From Deltaproteobacteria bacterium (lineage in GTDB: Bacteria > Myxococcota_A > UBA9042 > PHBI01 > JACKFB01), in assembly GCA_020632695.1 (NCBI GenBank), contig JACKFB010000004.1, positions 310,001 to 374,000 on the forward strand: a stretch of DNA of 64,000 nt, in the 5' to 3' direction. The translations under genes were made by a program, and so were the position numbers. Positions 47,833-58,592 of this stretch are shown here, in pieces; positions within the stretch are counted from its first letter, which is position 1; each line of letters opens with the position of its first letter. A model generated the notes under the pieces. The model did not search any database. It was not told where the DNA came from and worked only from the letters and a program-made list of their open reading frames with translations.

Positions 47833-50177
47833 TGCGAGTGATGTTTCGGGCGACGCTGATCGGCTCCCTCGTCCTGTTCGGTGCGTGCGGCGGGGGCGAC
47901 TCGAACGGTGGCGACGTCAGCGCGGATGCCGTGGTCGACACGGCGACGGATGCGCCGCAGACCGACGTCGACGCGACCATCGCCGACGCGAACCCGGACT
48001 CCACGGCGCCGGACGCCGACGCCAGCACTCCGGACGGGGACGTCGCGGACGATACCGGCACCTGTGCGCAGGCCTGCCTGAACGAGTTCGGCAAGAACGA
48101 CAAGAAGCTCTGCCCCGACCCCAAGAGCGACTGGAACTGCGTCGCCGGCTGTTGCGTGGCGGTGTTCAAGTGCGGCTCCAACGCCGACTGCCTCGCCCAC
48201 GGCTTCGAGGAGGGCCAGTGCCTCGACGAGCGCTTCGACTGCCGCTGCGACACGGGCACGGGCGTGTGCTCGGTCTGGTACTGCTCGCAGGACGTCGACT
48301 GCGCCGGCGGAGAGCTCTGCGCGGCCGGCGTGTGCAAGCCGGCGCCCGACACCGCGACCTGGACGCTGCGCATCCCCGAGCGCTCCACGGTGCTGACCAC
48401 CGGCGCGCAGACCACGGTGCACGCCGAGCTGTGGGACGCTGGCAACCAGGACATCGTGGTGGGGGCGCAGGTGACCTGGAGCTCGAGCGCCGAGGCCGTC
48501 GCCACCGTCGACGCCGAGGGCGTCATCACCGGCGGCTCCGAGGCCGGCACGTCCACCATCGAGGCGAAGACCGCCGACGGACGCACCGTGTCGATGGATA
48601 TCCGCAACGTGGTGCCCGCGGCCGGCGACACCTACACCGTCATCGCGGTCGAGGAGGGCGACCTGGCCCCCATCACCGGCGTCTACGTCCTGGTGGACAG
48701 CGCCGCCGGGACGCTCCTGGCCAACGGCGACATCCCCGCGGACGGCGTCATCCGCTACGACGGCAGCGAGACCCTCATCGACGTCCACGTGTTCGGCGAC
48801 AGCACCGACTGGGTGACCTGGTTGAACACCGCCCCCGGCACGCTCTTCCTGCCCACCCCGCGCACCTTCTGGGGCGCCGTCACCCTCGACGAGGACGCCA
48901 AGGTCGTCCCCGAGAGCACCGAGCTCATCGGCGCCAACATCGTCCGCGGCGTCCTGAGCATGGCCAACTACACCAAGCTCGGCGAGCTGGAGCTGTCGCT
49001 GAACTCGTTCGCGTTCTCGGCCAGCCTCTTCGACTTCAACCTGCAGTCGATCATCGGCGCCAACGTGAAGCGCTTCTTCGACCCGATGTCGACCATCCCC
49101 GGCGTGGACAAGACCAGCATCGCCGAGATCCCCGGCGGCGTTACCTTCGGCATCGAGGCGCCCGCCATCCCCGACTTCGTGCTGGCCGCCCCGCGCGGCA
49201 CCCACCGCGTGTGGAGCCTGGGCGGCCGCGTCCGGGTGGAGGAGGTCGCCAGCTTCATCGGCGACATCATCAGCGCCGTCAGCGGCGGTGAGTTCGACTT
49301 CGCGCTCATCGTGCGCGCGCTGGTGCCGCTCTTCGGCGACTTCTGGACCACCGTCACGCCCACGCCCGCCTTCGCCGGCGACGGCCAGCCGACGGTCAGC
49401 GTCATCAGCCCCGAGCTGCGCGTCCCGCTCGGCCTCGCCACCACGCTCACCCTGCCGACGCTGCCGCCGATGGCGGACCTGGGGCCCGCGGACTCGGTGT
49501 TCATGATCTCCGGCGCCCTGACCCCCGATGGCCTGATGTACCCGCTGGGTCTCACCGCGGGCAACGACAAGGCGAACAAGGACGACGCCTTCGACGGCAT
49601 CGTCGACGCCGACCCCAAGACGCCGGCCGTCGACCCCTTCGTGCTGCCCTCCGCGCCGCTGCACACGGGCCTCGGCGGCCCGAGCTCGCGCTACGCGACG
49701 GCCACCGTGGCGGTGAACCTGTCGGCGGGCCCGAGCGAGCCCCGGCCCGAGGGCGGCAGCGCGGTGATCGCCCTGGCCGATCCGGGCGCGCCGCTGCCGG
49801 CCGCCCAGACCGTCCAGCCCTTCCTCGGCTTCCCCATGGCCAGCACCTGGGACCCCACCACCCGCAGCGCCACCATCGAGGCCGTCGACGGCGCCGACGT
49901 GCAGCGCCTGCTCTTCAAGGGAGAGAAGGGGCGGAACTGGTCGATCTGGCTCAACGGCAGCACGAGCTACACCGTGCCTGATCCTACGAGCGTCTACCCC
50001 TCGCTGGTAGATCGTAGCCTCGACTTCGCGCTGCTGCTCGTCAGCAGCCTCGACTTCGCCGAGGGGACGACCCTGGGCGACGTGGCGGCGCCGGGCGGCT
50101 ACACGCTCGACACGCTCCTGCTCTCGGTGCAGCGCGCGTCCTTCCTCGACATCCAGCGTTTCACACCGGCCCAGTGA
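47832..50177 (+). CDS. Lipoprotein with cysteine-rich head and bacterial Ig-like (Big_2) domain
   Basis: 781 residues. Signal peptide with lipobox LFGAC, then an Asp/Ala/Thr linker (to about residue 75) and a cysteine-rich region (about 77-170, twelve or more Cys, for example CSQDVDCAGGELCAAGVC). A Big_2-type domain follows (about 180-255; VTWSSSAEAVATVDAEGVITGG). The remaining 520 residues are beta-rich with no family I can name. It is first in a two-gene unit: its stop overlaps the next GTG (GTGA) and the downstream gene encodes a di-haem propeller protein. This mirrors the arrangement on the other arm of the cluster. Likely a surface scaffold. Confidence 0.78.
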
Positions 50178-50203
50178 TCCCGGGCCTCGCGGGGGCGATT
50201 GAC

Positions 50204-53200
50204 ATGACGATGACACGACGACCGGCGCGCGACGCGCGGGTGGCCGCCGCGCTCGCGTCTTTGGGCTTGCTCCTGCTCTCGGGATGCTACGGCTCCCTGC
50301 CCGCAGCCTCGGACATCGCCCGGGCGGACCTGCCCGACAGCGCGGCTGACGCCGAGCAGGCTCCCGACGCCCCGCCGGACGCCGAGGTGGCGGATACGGA
50401 CGCCGTTTCGGGCCCCGACGCCGACGTCGCCTCCGACGGCGACGCCGGTCTGGACGGGGCCGCGGACACCGACCTGGGTCCGGACAGCGACGCGGCGGCC
50501 GACCTCGAGGTGGCGCCTCCCGGGCCCTGCGACAAGGACCAGCCGGGCCTCACCCGCACGGTGGTGGTGCCGCAGGGCGAGACGCTCTTCTTCGACGGTG
50601 ACGACTACCTGGCCTTCTGGGGGGCCGACCACCCCTGCGAGGTGGTGCTCGGCAAGAAGCCGGCTGGCGCGCAGTCTCAGATCGAGGGCACCCACCCCGC
50701 CCAGCGCCTGACCCTGGACCGCGCCGGCACCTGGGAGATCTATCGGGGCCCCGACACCATCGTCCTGGACGTCTCCGCGGACGCGCTGACGCCGGACACC
50801 TTCCTCAACTACAACTACTCGCCGACCTCACCCCTGGCGCTCGCCGGAGGCGACATCTGGGTGGCCAGCCCGGTCTCCAACGCCGTGCAGCGCGTGCGCG
50901 TGGCCGGGGACACGGTGGAGCTCGGCGAGCTGGTGCCGACCGGATCGTGGCCGACGGCGCTCGCCGCGGACGACGATCTCGGGTTCATGGTGGTTGCGCA
51001 GACCGGCCGCGACACCATCGGATTCATCGACCTGGAGACCCGCCGGGTGTTCGACGCCATCCGGGTGGGCAACGAGCCGGCCGGGCTGGCGCTGGACACG
51101 ACGCCCACAGGCGAGCTGGCCGTGTGGGTGGCGCTGAGCGGCGAGGACCGCGTGGTGCGCGTCGAGCTCGACCAGGGCGGCGCCATCTCCGCCTCGGTGG
51201 ACGTGGGCCGCGATCCGCGCGCCATGGTGCTCGATGCCGCGCAGCGCAAGCTCTTCGTCGCGTCGCTGGTCTCGAGCAACGCGCACCCGCGCGGACCGCT
51301 GCAGGAGGCTCCGCTCGGCCCCGAGGACTCCCAGGACATCGCCATCATCGACGCCGACGCCGGCACGCTGGTGGGCTACGTGCCCGACGTGGGCACGATC
51401 ATCCGCGGCATCGCGCTCGATCCGGTGCACCCCAAGCGCCTCATCGCCGGGGTCAGCCACAGCGACAACACCATCATGGGCGTGGACGCCTCCAAGCACC
51501 CGATAAGCCACGGGCTGGCCATCATCGACATCGATCCCGAGTCTCCCACCGCCTGGACCGTGATCCAGCAGGTGGACCTGGATCACCAGGAGAGCTCGTC
51601 GGGCCCGGCGCCCAGCCCCTTCACCATCCAGGCCACACCGGCCGGCGACCTCCTGCTGGTCACGCTCTCGGCGGGCGCCGCCATCCTGATGCTGGACCCG
51701 GAGACCTACGCCGAGGTGGGCCGCATCCCGACCGGCAGCGATCCCCGCGGCCTGCTGACCACCGGCGGCCGTCTCTACACCTACGCCTGGCTCGACAACC
51801 AGCTCGAGTCCTGGACCATCCCGACCGTGCATTCGCCGGCCGACCTGGCCCACAGCGCGCTGAGCGTGGGCGCCGACCCGACGCCGCTGGAGATCAAGCA
51901 GGGCCAGCGGATGTTCAACGACGCCTCGTTTTCGGCCCGCGGCGAGTTCTCGTGCAACAACTGCCACATCGACGCGCTCACCGACGGCCTGGTGTGGGAC
52001 CTGCTCGCCGACGGACCGGTGAACACCATCGCCTTCCGCAACGTGGGCGGAACGTCGCCGTTCCTGTGGGGCGGGCAGCTGCCTACCCTCTTCGACTTCA
52101 GCCGCGAGGTGCTCAAGCTGGTCGGCGCCGAGGCGTCGGGCAGCCAGATGGAGCTGCTCACCCTCTACATGCAGTCGGTGACCGCGCCGCCCAACCCCTT
52201 CACCGAGCCCGGCGGCCGCCTGGATGCGGCGGGTGTGGCCGGTCGCGAGCTCTTTCAGACCCCCGTCGAGGAGGGTGGCGGCGGCTGCGCGGAGTGCCAC
52301 TCGGGGCCGCTGCTCACCAACCGCTCCCTCGAGGACGGGAAGACCGAGGGCGTCAAGACCGACGTCCCCTCGCTCTACGGCGCCTACGACACCGGCCCGT
52401 GGGGGCGCCAGGGGCAGTGGACCACGCTCGAGTCCATGGTCGCCTTCGCCGCCGACTTCACCAAGTCCACCCTGGACGACGAGGAGCTTGCGGCGCTCAC
52501 CGCCTACGTGCGCGAGCAGCCCTCGGAGAGCCTCTACCTGACCTCGAGCACGCCGCTCGCCGACAGCGCGCACGTCTGGTACGAGACGCCCATCGAGCTG
52601 ACCTTCTCCGACGTGCTGGCGCCGGGACAGGTCGACGCCTTCAACTTCTTCCGGCTCGACGGTGATCCCGACGCCAGCACGCAGACGCTGGTGCCCGGCG
52701 CGTGGACCGTCTCCGGTCGCTTCGCCCGCTTCGCCCCGACGGAGCCGCTGGCCCTCGACACCCGCTACAGCATCCAGGTGGATGGCACCCTCGAAGGGCG
52801 CTTCGGCAGCGGTCTGGGGTTGCCGCTGGAGATCGCCTACGAGACGGGCGGCCTGCCCGGTCTGGACGTGTCGGGCCAGTGGAACGTGAAGCTCTTCGTG
52901 ACCCAGTTCGGCCAGGGCATCACCGTCACGATGGCGCTGATCCAGTCGACCGGCGGGCAGGTGACCGGCGTCGTCGTGGAGAACTTCAACGAGGCGAGCA
53001 TCGACCACATCGAGGGAGTGGTCGACGGCGACGTGCTGGCGCTGGACCCCTTCATCGTCAACTCGCAGATCGGCCCCTTTCCCGTCGAGAACGGCGTGAT
53101 CATCGACATGCAGGACACCGACGGCGACGGCTTCGGCGACAAGGGCGAGGGCACGACCTCCGTGACCGCCCTCGGCGACACCTACGACGTCGTGTTCACC

Positions 53201-53242
53201 TTCACGCGCAAGGCGCTCCCGCAGGGCGTCGACGCGCCCTGA
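50204..53242 (+). CDS. Lipoprotein with YncE-like beta-propeller, di-haem domain and C-terminal beta domains
   Basis: The start at 50204 (MTMTRRPARD) is chosen because a signal peptide with lipobox LLSGC follows; a GTG at 50174 overlaps the previous stop. 1012 residues. After an Asp/Ala linker a propeller spans about 110-545 (GSWPTALAADDDLGFMVVAQ, VGNEPAGLALDTTPTGELAV). A di-haem domain has CNNCH (about 583) and CAECH (about 694), with QRMFNDASFSARGEF and VPSLYGAYDTGPWGRQGQW. The end has an Ig-like domain (TPIELTFSDVL, LALDTRYSIQVDG) and a small beta domain. It is a paralogue of the 42966-45254 protein. Role: redox at the cell surface, partner unknown. Confidence 0.86.
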   Translation: MTMTRRPARDARVAAALASLGLLLLSGCYGSLPAASDIARADLPDSAADAEQAPDAPPDAEVADTDAVSGPDADVASDGDAGLDGAADTDLGPDSDAAADLEVAPPGPCDKDQPGLTRTVVVPQGETLFFDGDDYLAFWGADHPCEVVLGKKPAGAQSQIEGTHPAQRLTLDRAGTWEIYRGPDTIVLDVSADALTPDTFLNYNYSPTSPLALAGGDIWVASPVSNAVQRVRVAGDTVELGELVPTGSWPTALAADDDLGFMVVAQTGRDTIGFIDLETRRVFDAIRVGNEPAGLALDTTPTGELAVWVALSGEDRVVRVELDQGGAISASVDVGRDPRAMVLDAAQRKLFVASLVSSNAHPRGPLQEAPLGPEDSQDIAIIDADAGTLVGYVPDVGTIIRGIALDPVHPKRLIAGVSHSDNTIMGVDASKHPISHGLAIIDIDPESPTAWTVIQQVDLDHQESSSGPAPSPFTIQATPAGDLLLVTLSAGAAILMLDPETYAEVGRIPTGSDPRGLLTTGGRLYTYAWLDNQLESWTIPTVHSPADLAHSALSVGADPTPLEIKQGQRMFNDASFSARGEFSCNNCHIDALTDGLVWDLLADGPVNTIAFRNVGGTSPFLWGGQLPTLFDFSREVLKLVGAEASGSQMELLTLYMQSVTAPPNPFTEPGGRLDAAGVAGRELFQTPVEEGGGGCAECHSGPLLTNRSLEDGKTEGVKTDVPSLYGAYDTGPWGRQGQWTTLESMVAFAADFTKSTLDDEELAALTAYVREQPSESLYLTSSTPLADSAHVWYETPIELTFSDVLAPGQVDAFNFFRLDGDPDASTQTLVPGAWTVSGRFARFAPTEPLALDTRYSIQVDGTLEGRFGSGLGLPLEIAYETGGLPGLDVSGQWNVKLFVTQFGQGITVTMALIQSTGGQVTGVVVENFNEASIDHIEGVVDGDVLALDPFIVNSQIGPFPVENGVIIDMQDTDGDGFGDKGEGTTSVTALGDTYDVVFTFTRKALPQGVDAP

Positions 53243-53282
53243 CGGGGCAGCGAGGGCCGCTCCGGCAGGCCTCGCTGCCCCG
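53243..53282 (+). terminator. Strong hairpin after the di-haem lipoprotein gene
   Basis: A perfect 13-bp inverted repeat: CGGGGCAGCGAGG at 53243-53255 and CCTCGCTGCCCCG at 53270-53282, loop 14 bases, starting at the base after the stop codon. No T-run follows. It is the clearest terminator-like structure in the window. 53283-53442 shows nothing further. Confidence 0.6.
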
Positions 53283-53442
53283 AGTGTCCCGGCGTCCGGT
53301 CGACGGATCCGTCTCGCCGGTGCCACCGCCTTGGCTCGGCCCACATCCACGGCGAGCCCGTGAGCCTGTGTCGTCGCGCCAGCCGGCGCTGACTGCGGGC
53401 GCGCGCCTCCCCCAGGCGGGCGCCCTGCCCCGATCGCGCGCG

Positions 53443-54471
53443 TTACTCCGAGGCCTCGAGCGGCACGTAGCGCGTACCGCGGGCGCGACCGACCTGGGCC
53501 AGCCGTCCCTCGTCCACCAACCACTGCAGGTAGCGGCGCGCCTCCAGCACGCTCACCCCCAAGGCGTCGGCGACGAACGAGGAGGTCAGCGAACCGTGCT
53601 GATAGGCTGCGGCCACGAGGACGTCGTCCAGCGACTCTGCAGAAGTGGGATTGGGTGCGTCGGGCACGTCTTCCTCCGTAACCTGTTCGACCAGCTCTTC
53701 CACACGCCGCCGCCCCATCCGGACGATGGGGGCCAGCACGTCGGCGATCTCGTCGGGTGATGTCTCGCCGGGACCCGGACCTAGCGCCCGGATGACCGGC
53801 AGCGCCGCCCCCTCCTCGAGATCCCCCGCGGAGAGCCGGAACGCCAGATGGGGGATGATACCAGCCTTCCAATAGGTATCGAGGAGCGAATCGGCGACCT
53901 CGGTGTCTACGGCCTCCTCTTCGCCGCCGGCGGAGTCGTCGATGACCGTGGTGCGCGCCCCTCGCAACGCCTCCATCAGCTCCGCACGGGAGCGCCCGCG
54001 GAACTCGAAGATGACCAGCGGATCCCCATTGATCACGTCGGCCAGCGCGTAGTGGACCGCCACCGCGTGCACGCACACCGCCGCGTCGTCGCGGCAGGTG
54101 CAGAAGTAGGTCAGGTCGTGCTGATCGAAGGGGAAGAGCTCGGCGCCCTCCTCCTCGAAATACTGGACCATCTGCTCGGTGATCCGCCCCTGCAGGAGCT
54201 GGCTGGCCTGGCCCGCGGATCGCGCGATGCGCTCGACCACCCGGCTCCACACCGCCTCCTGGATGACCGGCTGGCGCAGACGCACGCTGCTCGGCACGCC
54301 GGTGTCCTCGGCCACCATCGCGGTGACCAGGCCCGGACGCACGTCCATCTCGGTGACCCGGCCGCGCCGCGTGAGGACGCGCCCCTTGCGCAGCTTCTGC
54401 CGCAGGTCTCGGGCCTCCTCCAGCGGGTCGACCCAGCGCTGCGTCCACCATGCCCCTTCGGTCGTGTTCAA
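53443..54471 (-). CDS. SWIM zinc-finger protein paired with the SNF2 ATPase
   Basis: 342 residues. The SWIM motif is CTCRDDAAVCVHAVAVH (about residue 124), pattern CxC-x6-CxH. Around it are YFEEEGAELFPFDQHDLTYF and an acidic middle part. The C-terminus is a winged-helix-like module (SLTSSFVADALGVSVLEARRYL, LVDEGRLAQVG). Its ATG overlaps the stop of the SNF2 gene (ATGA). SWIM-domain proteins next to SNF2/HepA-like ATPases are a common bacterial pair and presumably form one DNA- or nucleoprotein-remodelling complex. The exact substrate is unknown. Confidence 0.9.
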   Translation of the reverse strand: MNTTEGAWWTQRWVDPLEEARDLRQKLRKGRVLTRRGRVTEMDVRPGLVTAMVAEDTGVPSSVRLRQPVIQEAVWSRVVERIARSAGQASQLLQGRITEQMVQYFEEEGAELFPFDQHDLTYFCTCRDDAAVCVHAVAVHYALADVINGDPLVIFEFRGRSRAELMEALRGARTTVIDDSAGGEEEAVDTEVADSLLDTYWKAGIIPHLAFRLSAGDLEEGAALPVIRALGPGPGETSPDEIADVLAPIVRMGRRRVEELVEQVTEEDVPDAPNPTSAESLDDVLVAAAYQHGSLTSSFVADALGVSVLEARRYLQWLVDEGRLAQVGRARGTRYVPLEASE

Positions 54472-57458
54472 GGATCTTCCTCCGCGACGGCGTCCTGACC
54501 GAGGCTCACCAGATCATGGAGCGTCGCGTCGTCCAGCTCGGAGAGCCAGGTCTCGCCCGCCCCGACGACCCGGTCGGCGAGGCTGCGCTTGTCTTCGAGG
54601 ATCTGATGGATCTGCTCCTCCAGGGTGCCCTGACTCACCAGCCGGTGGACGGTGACGTCGCGGGTCTGCCCGATGCGGAACGCGCGGTCGGTGGCCTGGT
54701 CCTCGACCGCCGGGTTCCACCAGCGATCGTAGTGGAACACGTGGTTGGCCCGGGTGAGGTTGAGCCCCGTGCCGCCGGCCTTGAGCGACACGATCAGCAC
54801 CGGCGGTCCGTGCGGGTCCTGGAAGCTGGCGACGATGCGGTCGCGAGCGACCCGCGGCAGACCCCCGTGGTAGAAGGGCACGCGCGTACCGAGCCGGCGC
54901 GTCAGCACGCGCTCGAGGATCTCGCCCATCTCGCGGTACTGGGTGAAGACCAGCGGGTGGCCGCCGGTCTCGACCACCTCGTCGAGCAGCTCCAGAAAGC
55001 GGGTGAGCTTGCCCGACCGGCGCGGTGCGTTGTCGTCGTCGCGCAGGTAGTGCGCAGGATGATTGCAGATCTGCTTGAGCGCCGTGAGCATCGCCAGGAT
55101 GCGACCGCGACGCTCCATGCCCGGCGCCAGCCCGGCGATCTCGCTCATCGCCTCGTCCAACGCCGCCTGGTACAGGGCGGCCTGCTCGCGGGTGAGCGGG
55201 CAGAAGCGCACCGTCTCCACCTTGTCGGGCAGGTCGGGCGCGATGGCCGGATCGGTCTTGAGCCGCCGCAGGATGAAGGGCGCCGTCACCCGGCGCAGCT
55301 TCTCGGCGGCGTCCGCGTCGCCGTAGCGCTCGACCGGCACGGCGAAGGACTTCTTGAAGCTGGTGCGGCTGCCCAGCAGGCCCGGGTTCAAGAAGTCCAT
55401 GATGGACCACAGCTCGGTGAGGCGGTTCTCCACCGGCGTGCCGGTCAACGCCAGACGGCGGCGCGCGACCAGCTGTCGCACGGCCCGACTCTGCGCCGCC
55501 TCCGGGTTCTTGATGTTCTGCGCCTCGTCCAGGGCCAGGGCGTCGAACTCGATCGACGCGAAGAACTCCACGTCGCGGCGCGCCAGGGCGTAGCTCGTGA
55601 TGACGATGATGCCGTCCGCGCCGCTCATCCGGGCGCGCATCGCCGCCTGCAGCGCGCGCGCGTCGCCCGCCCGGCCCGCGCCGTGGTGCACCAGGGTCGC
55701 GATGCCCGGCACGAAGCGCTGGACCTCACGCCGCCAGTTGCCCAGAACGCTCGTGGGGCAGACCACCAGGAAGCGGTTGCCGCGCCGGGACTCACACAGG
55801 CTCTGGAAGAGCGCCAGCAGCTCGACGGTCTTGCCCAGGCCCATGTCGTCGGCCAGACAGGCGCCGAAGCCGATGTTGGTGACGCCCAACATCCAGTCCA
55901 GACCGCGCTTCTGATAGGGGCGCAGGTCGCCGTGGAGGCCATCGGGGCACTGGATCTCGCTCAGCCGCCCCTCGACGCCGCTGCTCAGCACCTCCAGGGC
56001 CCGGGCCACCGCGCCGTCGCAGACCACGTCGGCCAGCGTGTCGCCGGCGCCGGGCACCGACACCTCGCTGGCCAGCGCCAGCCGCAGCGCCTCCGCAGCG
56101 GGCAGCTCGCCGCCGCCGCCGTCCATCAGGTGCCTCAGCCGCTCGACCTCCTCCGGGTCGACGGCCACCCACTGGCCCCGGTGCAGCACCAGCGCCGACT
56201 TGGCCTCGGCCAGCCGCTTGAACTCCGACGGCGTCAGCGCGTCGTCGCCCAGGCTGGCCTCCCAGCGGAACGCCACCAACCCGCTCAGCAGGCCGCCCCC
56301 GCGCCCGGCCTCGGCGACCGTCTCGGTGCCCAGACGCATGCGGGCACGCAGCCGCCGGCGCCCCACCCGTGACAGCGCCGCCGGCACGTCGACCCAGTAG
56401 CCGGCCCGCTGCAGGCTGATGGCCGCGCGGGTCAGGAAGCTCCATGCCTCGGCCGCGTCCACGTGGACGATGGCTGGCAGCTCGTGCTGGAGGCTGCGCT
56501 CGATGGGCGGGAACACGCGCGCGCAGCGGCCCAGCGCGTCGAGCAGCGTGTCGGCGGGGCTGGACATCCGCGACGCCGCCTCGACCGCCGAGGGACGCCC
56601 GTCGCGCAGATCCGCCACCGACACCCGGGCTTGCCCGCCCGCGTCGAGCAGGTGGTAGGTGATGCGCCAGGTCGAGTCGCGGCCGCCCGGCTCCTCGAGG
56701 CGGAAGCCCACCAGCGGGCGTCCGCCGCCGACGGCCGTGGCCGGGGCGATCCAACGGGCCAGCGCGTCGGGCACGTGGCGATCGCTGAGCCCCTGGATGG
56801 CGAAGCGATTCTGGGGCCCGGCCAGCGCTCGTCCCACGCGCACCGCCCAGCTCGGCCCGGGGCCGGGGTGCGGCGCCGTCTCGAGGGTCTGCGCCCGCAA
56901 GAGCCCGTCGGTCGCCGCGTCGATGAACTCCAGCAGCGCGGCGTCGGCGGTCAGGACGCGGTCCTCCGACACCGGCCACGCGCGGGCGACGCCCGGCATC
57001 GCGGCCGCCAGGCCGGTCAGCCGCGCCCGGTCGTCGGGGCGCACCGGCGCGGCCCGCCAGCGGGCCGACCAGACCTCGGGGTCCTCGGTGGCCAGCAGCG
57101 CCGGCACCACCTGCTCGCGAGCGATGGCCTCGACCACCCACTTCGACGCGAGGGCCCACACCGCGATCGAGGGCGCCATCCGGTCCACCGCCGTCAGCGA
57201 GAGCGGCGCGAGCGCCGACGCCGCACGGGCCGCGTCGAGGTACCAGCCGGAGACCGGCTCCCGCACCAGCCGACGCTCACCGTCGGGCACGAACACCGAG
57301 ATGTTGGACTGCCAGCGCCCGCGCAGGAAGGCCGCCCGCAGCCCGGGAGGAAAGTGCGCGTCGTCGGGAGCCCACAGGAGCAGGCCGGTCTCGCGCCCCT
57401 CCCGGTACAAGGTCAAGGATGCTACTTCGCGATCCATATGATGTTCAGATCCATCCAT
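54468..57458 (-). CDS. SNF2-family helicase-like ATPase
   Basis: 996 residues. The N-terminal 500 or so residues have no clear fold and probably bind partner or DNA. The ATPase core begins with LRPYQKRGLDWM. It has Walker A DDMGLGKTVELL (about 536), box II ALDEAQNIKN (about 643), LTGTPVENRLTELWSIMDFL, the second RecA lobe with VFTQYREMGEIL (about 842), SLKAGGTGLNLT, and motif VI DRAFRIGQTRDVTVHRLV (about 931). The tail is EEQIHQILEDKRSLAD. It moves along double-stranded DNA or displaces proteins using ATP rather than unwinding strands. ATG at 57458; an in-frame ATG at 57437 is an alternative. Coupled to the SWIM gene by ATGA. Confidence 0.95.
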   Translation of the reverse strand: MDGSEHHMDREVASLTLYREGRETGLLLWAPDDAHFPPGLRAAFLRGRWQSNISVFVPDGERRLVREPVSGWYLDAARAASALAPLSLTAVDRMAPSIAVWALASKWVVEAIAREQVVPALLATEDPEVWSARWRAAPVRPDDRARLTGLAAAMPGVARAWPVSEDRVLTADAALLEFIDAATDGLLRAQTLETAPHPGPGPSWAVRVGRALAGPQNRFAIQGLSDRHVPDALARWIAPATAVGGGRPLVGFRLEEPGGRDSTWRITYHLLDAGGQARVSVADLRDGRPSAVEAASRMSSPADTLLDALGRCARVFPPIERSLQHELPAIVHVDAAEAWSFLTRAAISLQRAGYWVDVPAALSRVGRRRLRARMRLGTETVAEAGRGGGLLSGLVAFRWEASLGDDALTPSEFKRLAEAKSALVLHRGQWVAVDPEEVERLRHLMDGGGGELPAAEALRLALASEVSVPGAGDTLADVVCDGAVARALEVLSSGVEGRLSEIQCPDGLHGDLRPYQKRGLDWMLGVTNIGFGACLADDMGLGKTVELLALFQSLCESRRGNRFLVVCPTSVLGNWRREVQRFVPGIATLVHHGAGRAGDARALQAAMRARMSGADGIIVITSYALARRDVEFFASIEFDALALDEAQNIKNPEAAQSRAVRQLVARRRLALTGTPVENRLTELWSIMDFLNPGLLGSRTSFKKSFAVPVERYGDADAAEKLRRVTAPFILRRLKTDPAIAPDLPDKVETVRFCPLTREQAALYQAALDEAMSEIAGLAPGMERRGRILAMLTALKQICNHPAHYLRDDDNAPRRSGKLTRFLELLDEVVETGGHPLVFTQYREMGEILERVLTRRLGTRVPFYHGGLPRVARDRIVASFQDPHGPPVLIVSLKAGGTGLNLTRANHVFHYDRWWNPAVEDQATDRAFRIGQTRDVTVHRLVSQGTLEEQIHQILEDKRSLADRVVGAGETWLSELDDATLHDLVSLGQDAVAEEDP

Positions 57459-57480
57459 CGGCAGTCGCCAGTCCCGACGA

Positions 57481-58029
57481 TCAGAGAGCGTACCCGATCG
57501 CCAGGACCAGTCCGCCGTGCGAGAGGTTGAGAGCGCGCGCGTCCAGCGAGGCGTAGAGGCCGCGCCGGTCGCCGTAGCGCAGTCCAGCGCCGACCATCAC
57601 TACGGGCTCGGGCCCGTCGCGCGTCCAGCGCACCGCGGTGAAGCCGTCGAAGTCCTCGGGCTGGGCGCCGTCGGCGGCGGCGACGCCGGCGCCCAGCAGG
57701 AGATACGGAGAGAGCGGGACGTCCCGCGCCAGCAGCGCCGCCATGAACGGGTGCCAGCGCCCTTCCACCCAGAAGCTCGCGAATCGGGCCTGGACGCGCC
57801 CGTCGGGCATCACGCCAGCAAGGGTGAGCGCGACGTCCACGGGGCCCAGGTTCACGCCGGTCCGCAGCCCGAAGGCGTTCCCGGCCTGGTCCGGTGCGCT
57901 CCACTCGAACAGGGCGCCACCGAGCACGCCGATATCGACGCTGGGGACTACAGACCCCGCCGGAGTGCTCGCACAAAAGGCGAACACCCCGACAAAGGTC
58001 GCCGCCAGGGCCTGTCGGATGCCCGTCAT
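57481..58029 (-). CDS. Small outer-membrane beta-barrel protein
   Basis: 182 residues from the ATG at 58029. Signal peptide (MTGIRQALAATFVGVFAF, cut near TPA-G). About eight amphipathic strands (VDIGVLGGALFEWSA, VNLGPVDVALTLAG, RWHPFMAALLA, PVVMVGAGLRYGD) end in LVLAIGYAL. The size fits an 8-stranded barrel of the OmpX/OmpW kind. Its ATGA overlaps the carbonic anhydrase stop, so the two are cotranslated. No named family. Confidence 0.75.
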   Translation of the reverse strand: MTGIRQALAATFVGVFAFCASTPAGSVVPSVDIGVLGGALFEWSAPDQAGNAFGLRTGVNLGPVDVALTLAGVMPDGRVQARFASFWVEGRWHPFMAALLARDVPLSPYLLLGAGVAAADGAQPEDFDGFTAVRWTRDGPEPVVMVGAGLRYGDRRGLYASLDARALNLSHGGLVLAIGYAL

Positions 58030-58592
58030 GCGGTGCTTTCCGTGGCCTGGGGACCTTCGGCCAGGTAGGAGGCGGCGATTCGTTGATAGTGACCGGCACT
58101 CTGTGACAGGAAGCGCAGCTCGTCTTCGGTGAGATCGCGCCGAACCCTTGCTGGCGAACCGATTGCGAGGGTTCGGGGCGGGACGATGGTGCCTGGAGTC
58201 ACCAGCGCGCCGGCGCCGATCATCACCTCGTCGCCGATGACGGCGCCGTCCATCACCACGGCGGACATGCCGATCAGACACCGGGAACCTACGCTGCACC
58301 CGTGGAGGATGGCGCGGTGCCCCACCGTCACGTCGTCGCCGATCAGCGTCGCGTGGCGGTCGGTCGTGACGTGGACCACCGATAGATCCTGGATATTGAC
58401 ACGGGCGCCGATGCGAATGTGGAACACGTCGCCACGGATGACCGAGCCGTACCAGACGCTGCTGCCGGGGCCGATGTGGACATCGCCGATGACCCGCGCC
58501 GTGTCGGCGACGAACACGTCCTCGGCCACGCGCGGCGTGACGCCATGGTGGGTGACGAGGCGCGCACCTGCGCCCGGTGTTCGGATCGACAT
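58026..58592 (-). CDS. Gamma-class carbonic anhydrase family protein
   Basis: 188 residues. A left-handed beta-helix of hexapeptide repeats (DVHIGPGSSVWYGSVIRGDV, IGARVNIQDLSVVHV, IGDEVMIGAGALVTPGT). Zinc ligands: the His in SVVHV and the two in VGHRAILHGC, at the spacing of the YrdA/Cam family. The GDV Arg and Asp region is intact, but the extra acidic loop of the archaeal Cam enzyme is absent, as in many bacterial members with low or unknown activity. Start MSIRTPG at 58592. Its stop overlaps the start of the barrel gene. Confidence 0.9.
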   Translation of the reverse strand: MSIRTPGAGARLVTHHGVTPRVAEDVFVADTARVIGDVHIGPGSSVWYGSVIRGDVFHIRIGARVNIQDLSVVHVTTDRHATLIGDDVTVGHRAILHGCSVGSRCLIGMSAVVMDGAVIGDEVMIGAGALVTPGTIVPPRTLAIGSPARVRRDLTEDELRFLSQSAGHYQRIAASYLAEGPQATESTA